Assembly: GCA_903825465.1 (NCBI GenBank)
Contig: CAIKAR010000042.1
Span: 1-49,744, forward strand
Source of the DNA: an uncultured Hyphomicrobiales bacterium
GTDB lineage: Bacteria > Pseudomonadota > Alphaproteobacteria > Rhizobiales > Beijerinckiaceae
Direction: 5' to 3'
Length of the DNA stretch: 49,744 nt
Shown: one piece after another, positions 42,205 to 49,744 of the stretch
How the letters are laid out: each line of letters opens with the position of its first letter
Position numbering within the stretch: the first letter of the stretch is position 1
Notes under the pieces: model-generated
What the model was told of the DNA's origin: nothing
Seen by the model: the letters and a program-made list of their open reading frames with translations, nothing else
Databases searched by the model: none
Position numbers and translations under genes: made by a program

Positions 42205-44145
42205 TTGTCCGAGGCCGCCAACCCGACCGCCGCGCCAAAACCCCGCCACTTCCAGGCCGATGTCGCCCGCCTGCTGCATCTGATGGTGCATTCGGTCTAT
42301 TCCGAACGCGACATCTTTTTGCGCGAACTGGTGTCGAACGCCGCCGACGCTTGCGAGAAGCTGCGCTACGAGGCGCTCGCCAAGCCCGAGCTGAAACAGG
42401 GCGACGCGCCCTTCGCCATCACGATCGAAATCGACAAGGACGCCGGGACCCTTTCGGTCGTCGACAACGGTGTCGGCATGAGCGAAGACGACCTCGTCAA
42501 CGCGCTCGGCACCATCGCCAGCTCGGGCACGCGGGCGTTTCTCGACAAGCTCGCGGCGAAGGCGCCTTCCGACGAAGAGCGCGAGGAAGACGGCGGCGCC
42601 GGCGATAACTCCGCCGGCTTGATCGGCCAGTTCGGCATTGGCTTTTATTCGGCCTTCATGGTCGCGGACCGCGTTCACGTCGTCACCAGACGGGCGGGAA
42701 CGGCGGAGGCGCTGGCGTGGGAATCCGACGGCAAGGGCGATTACACGATCACGCCGGCCGCCGAAGGCGAAACGCCGCCGCAGGGCACGCGCGTGACGCT
42801 TCACCTGAACGACGCGTCGAAAACATATCTCGAACCCTGGCGCGTCGAGACCATCGTGCGCGAACATTCGGGCGGCGTGGCCGTGCCCATCTCGTTGAAG
42901 GACACGCCGACGGCCGAGCCGCGCCCGCTGACGGACGGCGGCGCGATATGGACCAAGCCGAAAAGCGCGCTGACCGAAAAAGACTACGCGGGTTTCTACC
43001 AGACCCTCGCCAGCCAGTTTGACGATCCCGCGTTGACGATCCACTGGCGCGCCGAGGGGCGGCACGAATACACCGTGCTCGCCTTTATTCCGGGCTCGCG
43101 GCCGCTTGACCTGTTCGACCCCGCGCGAAAATCCCGCGGCAAGCTTTATGTGCGGCGCGTGCTGATTTCGCAGGACAGCGACCTCTTGCCGGGATGGCTG
43201 CGTTTTGCGCGCCTCGTCGTGGATTCCGCCGACCTGCCGCTCAACGTGTCGCGCGAGATGATTCAAGAGAGCGCCGTCTTCGCCGCGATCAAGCGGGGCG
43301 TCGCCAACCGGATCGTGCAGGAGTTGACGAAACTCGCCGACAACGAGCCGGAAAAGTTCGCCAAAATCTGGGAGAATTTCGGCGCAGTGATCAAGGAAGG
43401 GCTGTACGAGGACTTCGAGCGCCGCGACGCCATCTACAAGATCGCCCGCTTCGCCTCGACGAAAACGAACGAGCAGACGCGGAGCCTCGCCAACTACGTC
43501 GCCGATCTCAGGCCCAACCAGACCGCTATCTACTACCACACCGGCGAGGACGCGGCGCGCATATCGGCGAGCCCGCAGCTCGAAGGTTTTCGCGCCCGCG
43601 GCATTGAAGTGCTGCTGCTCTCCGACCCCGTCGATCCCTTCTGGATTTCAAACGCCGCCGGCTTCGACGGCAAGCCGTTCAAGTCCGCGAGCCAAGGCAC
43701 CGCGGACATCAAGCTTGTGCCTTATCTCGAAGGCAACGAGGCGCCGTCGGCGGAAGCTCCCAGCGCCGAGGTCGCGACGTTCATGGCCTTCGTCAAGCAG
43801 ACCCTCGGCGAGGAAGTGTCCGACGTGCGCGCCTCCGATCGGCTGGCCGAAAGCCCGGCCTGCCTCGTCGCCACCGAAGACGCGCCGGACCGCCGCATGG
43901 AGCGCCTGCTCGCCGAGCACGGACGCCTGAAGGACGTGTCGAAGCCGGTGTTCGAGGTCAATCCGAACCACGCGCTGGTGGCCTCGCTCGCCGGCAAGTT
44001 CGCGGCCGGCGGCGACAGGTCTCTGGTCGAGGACGCGGCCTGGCTGCTGTTCTACGAGGCGCGCTTGATGGATGGCGAGAAGATCGCCGATCCCGCCGCC
44101 TTCGCCGCGCGCCTGCGCCGCGTTATCGGGAAAGCGGCGACTTGA
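42205..44145 (+). CDS. htpG: Molecular chaperone HtpG (Hsp90)
   Basis: 646 residues from the TTG at 42205 (GAGAGG ahead); the ATG at 42133 would add 24 residues that are not family-like. GHKL ATPase motifs: FLRELVSNAADACEKLRYEA (with the catalytic Glu and Asn), DNGVGMSEDDLVNALGTIA and GQFGIGFYSAFMVADRVH. Middle domain: GKLYVRRVLISQDSDLLPGW, LPLNVSREMIQESAVF. C-terminal dimerisation domain follows. It folds and stabilises client proteins under stress. It is followed by prmC with a four-base overlap (TTGA), so the two are co-translated. Confidence 0.97.
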   Translation: MSEAANPTAAPKPRHFQADVARLLHLMVHSVYSERDIFLRELVSNAADACEKLRYEALAKPELKQGDAPFAITIEIDKDAGTLSVVDNGVGMSEDDLVNALGTIASSGTRAFLDKLAAKAPSDEEREEDGGAGDNSAGLIGQFGIGFYSAFMVADRVHVVTRRAGTAEALAWESDGKGDYTITPAAEGETPPQGTRVTLHLNDASKTYLEPWRVETIVREHSGGVAVPISLKDTPTAEPRPLTDGGAIWTKPKSALTEKDYAGFYQTLASQFDDPALTIHWRAEGRHEYTVLAFIPGSRPLDLFDPARKSRGKLYVRRVLISQDSDLLPGWLRFARLVVDSADLPLNVSREMIQESAVFAAIKRGVANRIVQELTKLADNEPEKFAKIWENFGAVIKEGLYEDFERRDAIYKIARFASTKTNEQTRSLANYVADLRPNQTAIYYHTGEDAARISASPQLEGFRARGIEVLLLSDPVDPFWISNAAGFDGKPFKSASQGTADIKLVPYLEGNEAPSAEAPSAEVATFMAFVKQTLGEEVSDVRASDRLAESPACLVATEDAPDRRMERLLAEHGRLKDVSKPVFEVNPNHALVASLAGKFAAGGDRSLVEDAAWLLFYEARLMDGEKIADPAAFAARLRRVIGKAAT

Positions 44146-45008
44146 GCCTTTTCAACGCCGAGACGACGCGGCGCGAAGCCATGGCGGCGATGGCGGCGGC
44201 GTTTCGAAAGGCCGGCGTCGACGACCCCGCCGGCGACGCGAGATACCTGCTCTGCGCGGCCGCCGAGATCGACCACGCCGCGCTCATTCGCGACCCGGGC
44301 GCGCCTTTGGAGGAGGAGGCCTGTGGCCGCCTTGAGGAATACGCGGCGCGGCGCGTCGCGCGCGAGCCGGCGACGCGGATTCTGGGAACGCGGGGCTTTT
44401 GGAGCCTCGACCTCGCGGTCGCGCCCGACGTGCTCGACCCCCGCCCGGATTCGGAAGCCGTCATCGACGCCGCGCTGAAATTTCTCGGCGAGCGGCAGAA
44501 CGCGCCGCTGGCGATCGCAGACCTCGGATCGGGCTCGGGCGCGCTGCTGTGCGCGCTGCTGGATGTGTTCGAAAAGGCTTCGGGGCTGGCGGTCGATGTT
44601 TCGGAAGCCGCCCGCGCGCTGAGCGCGCGCAATCTGGCCGCCTGTGGATTTTCCGCCCGCGCCCGCGTCATGTGTCGCGACTGGAGCGAGATCGCCGGCG
44701 AAACGTTCGATCTCATCGTGTCGAACCCGCCCTACATTCCCAGCGGCGACATCCCCGGCCTCGATCCCGAAGTGCGCGATCACGATCCCGCTCTGGCGCT
44801 CGACGGCGGCGCGGACGGCCTCGCCGCCTTTCGTTCGCTGGCGCGCGTCACGCCGCGATTGCTGGCGCCGGGCGGCATCGCCATCGTCGAGATGGGCTGG
44901 GATCAACGGGAGCGCGTCGAGAGGATTTTCACCACGGCGGGCTTCGCCGTGCTGGGCGCGCAACGCGACCTCGGCGGAATAGACCGGGCGCTTGTGGTGG
45001 GCCGATAG
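44142..45008 (+). CDS. prmC: Peptide chain release factor N5-glutamine methyltransferase
   Basis: 288 residues from TTG at 44142, overlapping the htpG stop by four bases. The SAM-binding motif is ADLGSGSGALLCALLDVFEK, and the catalytic NPPY motif lies in LIVSNPPYIPSGDIPGLDPE, both typical of the HemK/PrmC family. DARYLLCAAAEIDHAALIRD is the helical substrate-binding part. It methylates the Gln of the GGQ motif in release factors RF1 and RF2, using S-adenosylmethionine. The operon with htpG differs from the prfA-prmC order often found, so prfA is presumably elsewhere. Confidence 0.94.
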   Translation: MSLFNAETTRREAMAAMAAAFRKAGVDDPAGDARYLLCAAAEIDHAALIRDPGAPLEEEACGRLEEYAARRVAREPATRILGTRGFWSLDLAVAPDVLDPRPDSEAVIDAALKFLGERQNAPLAIADLGSGSGALLCALLDVFEKASGLAVDVSEAARALSARNLAACGFSARARVMCRDWSEIAGETFDLIVSNPPYIPSGDIPGLDPEVRDHDPALALDGGADGLAAFRSLARVTPRLLAPGGIAIVEMGWDQRERVERIFTTAGFAVLGAQRDLGGIDRALVVGR

Positions 45009-45014
45009 CCTTTC

Positions 45015-45965
45015 TCAAGCCGACAACGCTTGACGATTATATCGCCACATCCCCAACCCAAACGCGATAGTGGCTACGCCGGCGACGATGACGGACACCG
45101 GTTCCAAACCGATATGCTCGAACCATTGCGTATAAAAATGGATGGCGCCAAACACCGCAGCTATATTGACCATGAATCTGCGCCCCTGTTTCGCGCCCCA
45201 CGCTCCCGCGAAAAACAGCGCGATGGCCCATCCAACGATGAACACGACTTCGGGAATTTTCTGATTCTCGGGGCTGAAATAGGTGGTCGAATTCGGGTCG
45301 CTCCAAATTTTTCCGGGGGTGTCTCCCCATAAGGAGCCCACCCAAAATCCGAAATTGGACAAGACCACGCACATGCGCGCGAAGACGATGGACAAACTTT
45401 GGAACAGTCCCGTTCGCCGTTTGGCGAATTGCCACGCCCCATACGCAAGCGCGCTGAATAAAACGATCGTCAACGTGGGCTCTCGGATCGAGATTTCGTA
45501 ACAGGCGCGCCAATACCCCGCGCTGCCGCCAATCGCCGCCCCCAACGTCAGCGGAACCAACGCGATTAACAACCTGCTTTCCGCGACAACGCTGATGATT
45601 GATAAAATAGCGGCGGCGATGAGCGGCGCGACAAAAGGCAAATCCGTGATAACGCCGACCGCGCCCGACAGCACCAACCCGCCGACAATCATCCATACGC
45701 TGGCGAGTTTGCCCCATTGCGCCGCGTGAAGTTTCCTTATCAACCAGCCCAGCAAGATAAACCCGACGCCAAAAACCGCGGCGATCGCCGGCGACGGAAC
45801 GAGGGCGAGCAATCCAGCCGCGATCGCGATCGCGCCAAAGGCCAAAAGCATATTGATAGCGAGGGAACCTGTGTCGCGAACGGCGTGAACGCGCAGCATT
45901 GTCGCGAGTTGCGCGGTAATCGCCCCGCTCTGCTCCAATTCATCGACATCGATGAGGATTTTCAT
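45015..45965 (-). CDS. DUF2157 multi-pass membrane protein
   Basis: 316 residues from the ATG at 45965; a further upstream ATG at 46022 adds a charged stretch without family likeness. A short cytoplasmic N-terminal domain (KILIDVDELEQSGAITAQLA) precedes about eight to nine membrane helices, for example LAINMLLAFGAIAIAAGLLA and SGAVGVITDLPFVAPLIAAA. The arrangement matches the DUF2157 family, of unknown function. It converges with prmC, six bases apart. Codon use has more A/T than its neighbours (for example att, aat, ggg), which may indicate transfer. Confidence 0.8.
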   Translation of the reverse strand: MKILIDVDELEQSGAITAQLATMLRVHAVRDTGSLAINMLLAFGAIAIAAGLLALVPSPAIAAVFGVGFILLGWLIRKLHAAQWGKLASVWMIVGGLVLSGAVGVITDLPFVAPLIAAAILSIISVVAESRLLIALVPLTLGAAIGGSAGYWRACYEISIREPTLTIVLFSALAYGAWQFAKRRTGLFQSLSIVFARMCVVLSNFGFWVGSLWGDTPGKIWSDPNSTTYFSPENQKIPEVVFIVGWAIALFFAGAWGAKQGRRFMVNIAAVFGAIHFYTQWFEHIGLEPVSVIVAGVATIAFGLGMWRYNRQALSA

Positions 45966-46074
45966 GGACCGCCTGTGTCGGGGCTCGACCGTCGCGTTTG
46001 ATTTAGGCCTATATTCACTCAAACAATGGCGGAAGGGGTGTCCGACAAACTACAGTGTAAGGATGTTCAGGCGG

Positions 46075-46111
46075 GCTTAAAAATACCCAAGAAATCAGGC
46101 ATTTTTCAAGC
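46075..46111. repeat. Inverted repeat upstream of the second integrase
   Basis: GCTT plus AAAAAT (46075 on) pairs with ATTTTT plus AAGC (ending 46111) around a 16-base centre. It lies about 90 bases before the integrase and could be an attachment or regulatory site, or a terminator lacking a clean T-run. Confidence 0.4.
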
Positions 46112-46159
46112 TGCCTGTCTATCCAAGGCCAATGCGGTCTCATATAATCCACGGACGAA

Positions 46160-46181
46160 ATTGGGGCCGATATTGGGGCCG
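46160..46181. repeat. Direct repeats attggggccg, 12-bp period
   Basis: attggggccg occurs at 46160 and 46172, about 20 bases ahead of the integrase start. Short direct repeats here resemble arm-type integrase binding sites. Confidence 0.5.
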
Positions 46182-46202
46182 GATTAGAGGCAGGCCAAAG
46201 TC

Positions 46203-47195
46203 ATGGCGAAGCAAACAAAGAACAAGCTTTACGCCCGGGCGGTTTCCGCTTTGGTGGCGCCTGGCCGCCATGGCGATGGCGGCGGCCTCTATCTTTCGAT
46301 TTCAAAGTCTGGCGATTCCACACGGCGGCGGTGGGTCTACCTCTTCACATGGCAGGGGAAGCTGCGCGAGATGGGGCTCGGGGGTTACCCTGAGGTCTCG
46401 CTGGCGGATGCGCGCGCGGAGCGCGATCGATGTGCCGCCTTGGTGAAGGCGGGACGCGACCCAATCGCCGCGCGCGAAGCTGAGAGGACCGCGTCAATCG
46501 GTATTCCCACATTCGGACAAATCGCGGACGATTTCATTGAAAGCAAGGGATTGGAGTGGAGGAACCCCAAGCACCGCGCGCAGTGGATAATGACTTTGCG
46601 GGAATATGCGGCGCCAATCCGGGATAAACCGGTGAATGAGATCGGCACCGAGCACGTTCTTGCCGTGCTGAAGCCGATTTGGTTGGAGAAACCCGAAACG
46701 GCGTCCCGGTTGCGAGGGCGTATCGAGCACGTTCTCGATGCCGCCAGAGCGAAGGGATACCGGGATGGCGTCAATCCCGCTCTTTGGCGCGGTCATCTCG
46801 ACAAACTGCTGCCCAAGCGCCCGAAGCTATCACGGGGCCATCACGCAGCCCTTCCTTATCAAGATGTCGCCGAGTTTATTGGGCGACTGCGCGAGCGTGA
46901 GGCGGTCGCAGCCCTCGCTCTGGAGTTCGCGGTCCTGACGGCAGCTCGGTCAGGGGAAGTTTTGGGGGCGCGATGGGACGAGATAGATTTGGACCGTAAG
47001 GTTTGGACGATCCCTGCCGAGCGGATGAAGGCAGGGCGAGATCACCGGGTTCCTTTATCAGGTCGCGCGGCCGAAATGGTGCAGTCCTTGTCGTCGTCTC
47101 GCGTGGGCGCATTCGTGTTTCCCGGTCAGCGATCCGGTAAGCCGCTTAGTTCCATGGCGTTGGAAATGGTCCTGCGACGCATGAATGCTGATTCC
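46203..47195 (+). pseudogene. Second tyrosine recombinase (DUF4102 integrase), cut by IS21
   Basis: 331 native residues. The N-terminal arm-binding DUF4102 region (GRHGDGGGLYLSISKSGDST, LREMGLGGYPEVSLADARAE), the core-binding domain (PTFGQIADDFIESKGLEWRN) and part of the catalytic domain are intact: the Arg I box is LTAARSGEVLGARW (about residue 250) and a Lys lies in ERMKAGRDHRVPLS. The IS21 element begins at about 47196, just where HxxR would follow, so the second Arg, the His and the Tyr are lost. The frame then ends at 47216. This is a disabled integrase of another mobile element or prophage. Confidence 0.9.
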
Positions 47196-47204
47196 TGTCG
47201 AAGC

Positions 47205-47296
47205 CGCCCATCATAACGAGATGATGTCGCCCGTCGTAACGGAATGATGTCGCCCCCCATTACGAGATGATGCCGCCCACCGTAACGGAATGATCC
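47205..47296. repeat. Four 23-bp tandem repeats at the IS21 left end
   Basis: Units start at 47205, 47228, 47251 and 47274 with core CGCCC...AACG(A/G)(A/G)ATGAT. They alternate between an ACGAGATGATG and an ACGGAATGATG form. IS21-family ends commonly carry multiple repeats that bind the transposase. Confidence 0.9.
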
Positions 47297-47375
47297 CGCC
47301 CGGGGTTTTCCGACTGCGACGCGCGCTCCCGCTGGCCTGTTTAGGCTCGCTCCCTGTCCATCAAGGGAGTGACCA

Positions 47376-48926
47376 ATGCCAGCGGAAAGAGTTGCGATGC
47401 GCCAGGCGCGCGAGATTATCAGGTTGAAGTTTTCCGGCGGCGTTCCCACGCGCGAGATCGCTCGGCGGCTGGGCGTGGCCGCCTCGACGGTGCGCGAGAC
47501 GCTGAAGCGTTTCGCGGGCGCGGGGCTGGTCTGGCCGGCGCCGGAGGGCATGAGCGACGCCGATCTGGAGACGGCGCTCTATTTGGTTCGCGGGACCAAA
47601 CGCGGCCATCGCCTGCACGCCGAGCCGGATTGGCCGACCATCCACCGGGAGTTGAAGCGCAAGCACGTCACCGTGCTGATTGTCTGGGACGAATACATCG
47701 CCGCCAACCCAGGCGGTTACAGCTATTCGCGGTTTTGCGAACTCTATCGCGGCTTTGAATCGAAACTGTCGCCGACCATGCGGCAGACGCACGCGGCTGG
47801 CGAGCGACTGTTCGTCGATTACGCAGGCGATGGCGTGCCCGTCGTCATCGACCGGCTGACCGGGGAATTACGGAAAGCGCAAATCTTCGTCGCCGTGCTC
47901 GGCGCGTCGAGTTTTACGTTCGCGCACGCGAGCTGGACGCAGACGTTGCCCGACTGGATCGACGCTCATGTGCGCGCCATCGAGACGATCGGCGGCGTGC
48001 CGCATCTGCTGGTGCCGGACAACACGAAGACCGCCGTCATCAAGGCCTGCTTTTATGATCCGCAGGTCAACCGAACCTACGCTGAGATGGCCGCCCATTA
48101 TGGCTCGGCCATCCTGCCGGCGCGGCCCAGAAAGCCTCGCGATAAAGCGAAGGTTGAACAGGCGGTGCTTATTGTCGAGCGCTGGCTGCTCGGGCGGCTG
48201 CGCCACCGCGTCTTTTACAGTCTGGCGGAGGTCAACGCGGCGATCGCCGATTTGATGACGCATCTCAACGAGACGCGTGCCATCCGCCGGCTCGGCGTGA
48301 CGCGCCGGCAATTGCTCGAAGAAGTCGATCGCCCGGCTCTCAAATCCCTGCCGGTCGAGCCCTACGAGTTCCATGAATGGCGCACCTGCCGCGTCGGCAT
48401 TGATTATCACGTGGAGATCGCCGCGCATTATTACAGCGTGCCGCATCGCTTCGCGCGCGCCGAGGTCGATGCCCGGCTGACGGCGCGGACAATCGAGATA
48501 TTCCTGAAGGGCGAGCGGATCGCCGCGCACATGCGCGTGAGCGGCAATCACGGACATACGACGGTTCCCGAACACATGCCCTCCAGCCACCGGCGTTACG
48601 CGGGCTGGACGATGGAGCGCATTCGCGCCGACGCGCGCCTGATCGGCCCGGCGACGGCGGCGTTGTGTGAGTTGATTTTTGAAGCGCGCCCGCATCCCGA
48701 ACAGGGCTTTCGCGCTTGTCTCGGCATCGTCCGGCTGGCGCGTTCCTTTGGCGCGGAGCGTCTGGAAGCCGCCGCCGATCGCGCCATCGATATCGGCGCG
48801 CGCACCTACGGCTCCGTCAAATCCATCCTCGACAACAACCTCGACCGGCGTCCCGCGCAAAAGCGCGCCACGGACGGAACGCCGATCCTGCACGCCAACA
48901 TCCGTGGTTCGCGCTACTACAATTAG
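47376..48926 (+). CDS. istA: IS21 transposase IstA
   Basis: 516 residues from ATG at 47376 (GGGAG ahead). N-terminal helix-turn-helix: AREIIRLKFSGGVPTREIAR, RRLGVAASTVRETLKR. The rve-type DDE catalytic domain has LFVDYAGDG (first Asp), LLVPDNTKTAV (second Asp) and KPRDKAKVEQAVLIVERW (Glu), so the active site looks complete. It cuts and joins the element ends. Spacing to istB is 11 bases, as usual in the family. Confidence 0.95.
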   Translation: MPAERVAMRQAREIIRLKFSGGVPTREIARRLGVAASTVRETLKRFAGAGLVWPAPEGMSDADLETALYLVRGTKRGHRLHAEPDWPTIHRELKRKHVTVLIVWDEYIAANPGGYSYSRFCELYRGFESKLSPTMRQTHAAGERLFVDYAGDGVPVVIDRLTGELRKAQIFVAVLGASSFTFAHASWTQTLPDWIDAHVRAIETIGGVPHLLVPDNTKTAVIKACFYDPQVNRTYAEMAAHYGSAILPARPRKPRDKAKVEQAVLIVERWLLGRLRHRVFYSLAEVNAAIADLMTHLNETRAIRRLGVTRRQLLEEVDRPALKSLPVEPYEFHEWRTCRVGIDYHVEIAAHYYSVPHRFARAEVDARLTARTIEIFLKGERIAAHMRVSGNHGHTTVPEHMPSSHRRYAGWTMERIRADARLIGPATAALCELIFEARPHPEQGFRACLGIVRLARSFGAERLEAAADRAIDIGARTYGSVKSILDNNLDRRPAQKRATDGTPILHANIRGSRYYN

Positions 48927-48937
48927 GAGAAGCCATC

Positions 48938-49684
48938 TTGCTGAAACATCCAGCCCTCGACCTGCTCCATACCCTTGGCCTGCACGGCATGGCCAAGGCC
49001 TTCACCGAACTCGACGCCAACAGCGAAGCGGAAAGTCTCGGCCATCGCGAATGGCTGGGGCTGCTGCTCGACAGGGAAAAATCATGGCGGCAGGACAAAC
49101 GTCTGACGGCGCGTCTGCGCGTCGCGAAGTTGCGTCAGCAGGCCTGCGTCGAGGATGTCGATTACCGCAATCCCCGGGGGCTCGACCGCGCCTTGTTCCA
49201 GAAGCTCGCCGAAGGCGAATGGATCGACGCCCACGACAATCTCGCGCTCATCGGTCCAACCGGCGTCGGCAAGAGTTGGTTGGCGTGCGCGCTCGGCCAC
49301 AAGGCCTGCCGCGACAACCGTTCGGTGCTCTACCAGCGCGCGCCCCGGCTGTTCGAGGACCTCGCGCTGGCGCGTGGCGATGGCCGTCATCCGCGCCTGA
49401 TGCGTTCCCTCGCCCGCGCCGAGCTGCTGATCCTCGATGATTGGGGTCTCGAACCTCTCGACGCCGCCGCGCGTCACGATCTCCTGGAAATCCTCGAAGA
49501 GCGCTATGGCCGCCGCTCCACCATGATCACGTCCCAACTTCCCGTGGAGCGCTGGCACGAAATCATCGGCGATCCCACCTACGCGGACGCCATCATGGAC
49601 CGTCTCGTCCACAACGCTCACCGCATCGAACTCACCGGCGAGAGCATGCGTCGCATACGAGGAAAGCAATCGAGGAAGGCTTGA
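48938..49684 (+). CDS. istB: IS21 helper ATPase IstB
   Basis: 248 residues from TTG at 48938, which is preceded by AGGAG. DnaC-like AAA+ ATPase: Walker A GPTGVGKSW at about residue 107 and Walker B LLILDDWGLEPLDA at about 164. It selects the target DNA and activates IstA. The gene is complete to a TGA at 49684. Confidence 0.95.
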   Translation: MLKHPALDLLHTLGLHGMAKAFTELDANSEAESLGHREWLGLLLDREKSWRQDKRLTARLRVAKLRQQACVEDVDYRNPRGLDRALFQKLAEGEWIDAHDNLALIGPTGVGKSWLACALGHKACRDNRSVLYQRAPRLFEDLALARGDGRHPRLMRSLARAELLILDDWGLEPLDAAARHDLLEILEERYGRRSTMITSQLPVERWHEIIGDPTYADAIMDRLVHNAHRIELTGESMRRIRGKQSRKA

Positions 49685-49744
49685 CCAGGCGCCACGGTCG
49701 GTGACACAAATCCATCGGCCAGCGAGGCTCGCGACCCGGGCGGC

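Larger units (their letters stand above)
47196..49744 (+). mobile_element. IS21-family insertion sequence (right end outside window)
   Basis: The left end TGTCGAAGCC at about 47196 is followed by four 23-bp tandem repeats and the istA and istB genes. The element is inserted in the integrase gene. The right end is not seen; the last bases (GACCCGGGCGGC) resemble the inverted form of a left-end segment, so it probably ends within some tens of bases outside. Confidence 0.9.

Noticed and set aside
41930-42238. Possible small gene upstream of htpG (minus strand)
   Set aside because: No ribosome binding site or family likeness, and it spans the terminator hairpin and the htpG start.
46203-47195. 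The second integrase as the recombinase of the tRNA-Arg island
   Set aside because: It is over 22 kb from the island and no tRNA-Arg attachment copy is near it; it has its own upstream repeats.

Overview
The window reads as a high-GC alphaproteobacterial chromosome, most likely Hyphomicrobiales (Rhizobiales). Evidence for this is the strong G/C third-position bias, frequent GTG and TTG starts, and conserved alphaproteobacterial families (EipB/DUF1849, DUF2794, the ligase-associated exonuclease plus ATP-dependent ligase pair). I cannot fix a family or genus. Functions are read from motifs and overall family resemblance without any database search.

Layout. 1-135: end of an IS3-family element lying against a PsiF-like gene whose native start seems lost. 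442-8487: a YkgJ/YcgN-type Cys-cluster protein, a class A penicillin-binding protein, an LLM-type flavin monooxygenase, a solute-binding protein, MsrA, a small membrane protein, an acetyltransferase and an ABC permease. 8636-14501: a ModA-like binding protein, then a catabolic cluster of class III CoA-transferase, Rieske oxygenase, MmgE/PrpD protein and a bicupin whose 5' end carries 18-bp tandem repeats.

14670-23614: an integrated island of about 8.9 kb, bounded by a 46-bp direct repeat (one mismatch). One copy is the 3' part of an intact tRNA-Arg(CCT) gene. Inside are a truncated tyrosine integrase and a colinear set: DUF2848 protein, Bug-type binding protein, FAD monooxygenase, UbiD-family decarboxylase, a binding-protein-fold protein with no signal peptide, and a small cupin. 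An NADPH-FMN reductase and a LysR regulator follow. This is the best candidate here for an undescribed system: it looks like a mobile aromatic-acid oxidation/decarboxylation module, with no ring-cleavage enzyme and no UbiX in view.

23646-45965: mostly core genome. It holds an SNase-like protein, an M48 lipoprotein protease, a dienelactone hydrolase, PheT, a VOC enzyme with two Bug proteins, the exonuclease/ligase pair, LysR with a divergent aldo/keto reductase, a lipoprotein hydrolase, Apt, RidA with GDPD, EipB, DUF2794, HtpG, PrmC and a DUF2157 membrane protein. A candidate heat-shock promoter and an orphan intrinsic terminator lie upstream of htpG.

46075-49744: a second tyrosine integrase, cut before its HxxR box by an IS21-family element (istA, istB, four 23-bp end repeats) that runs off the window. 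Overall this is a stable chromosomal backbone with two recombinase-marked insertion points and an unusual number of solute-binding proteins lacking membrane partners.
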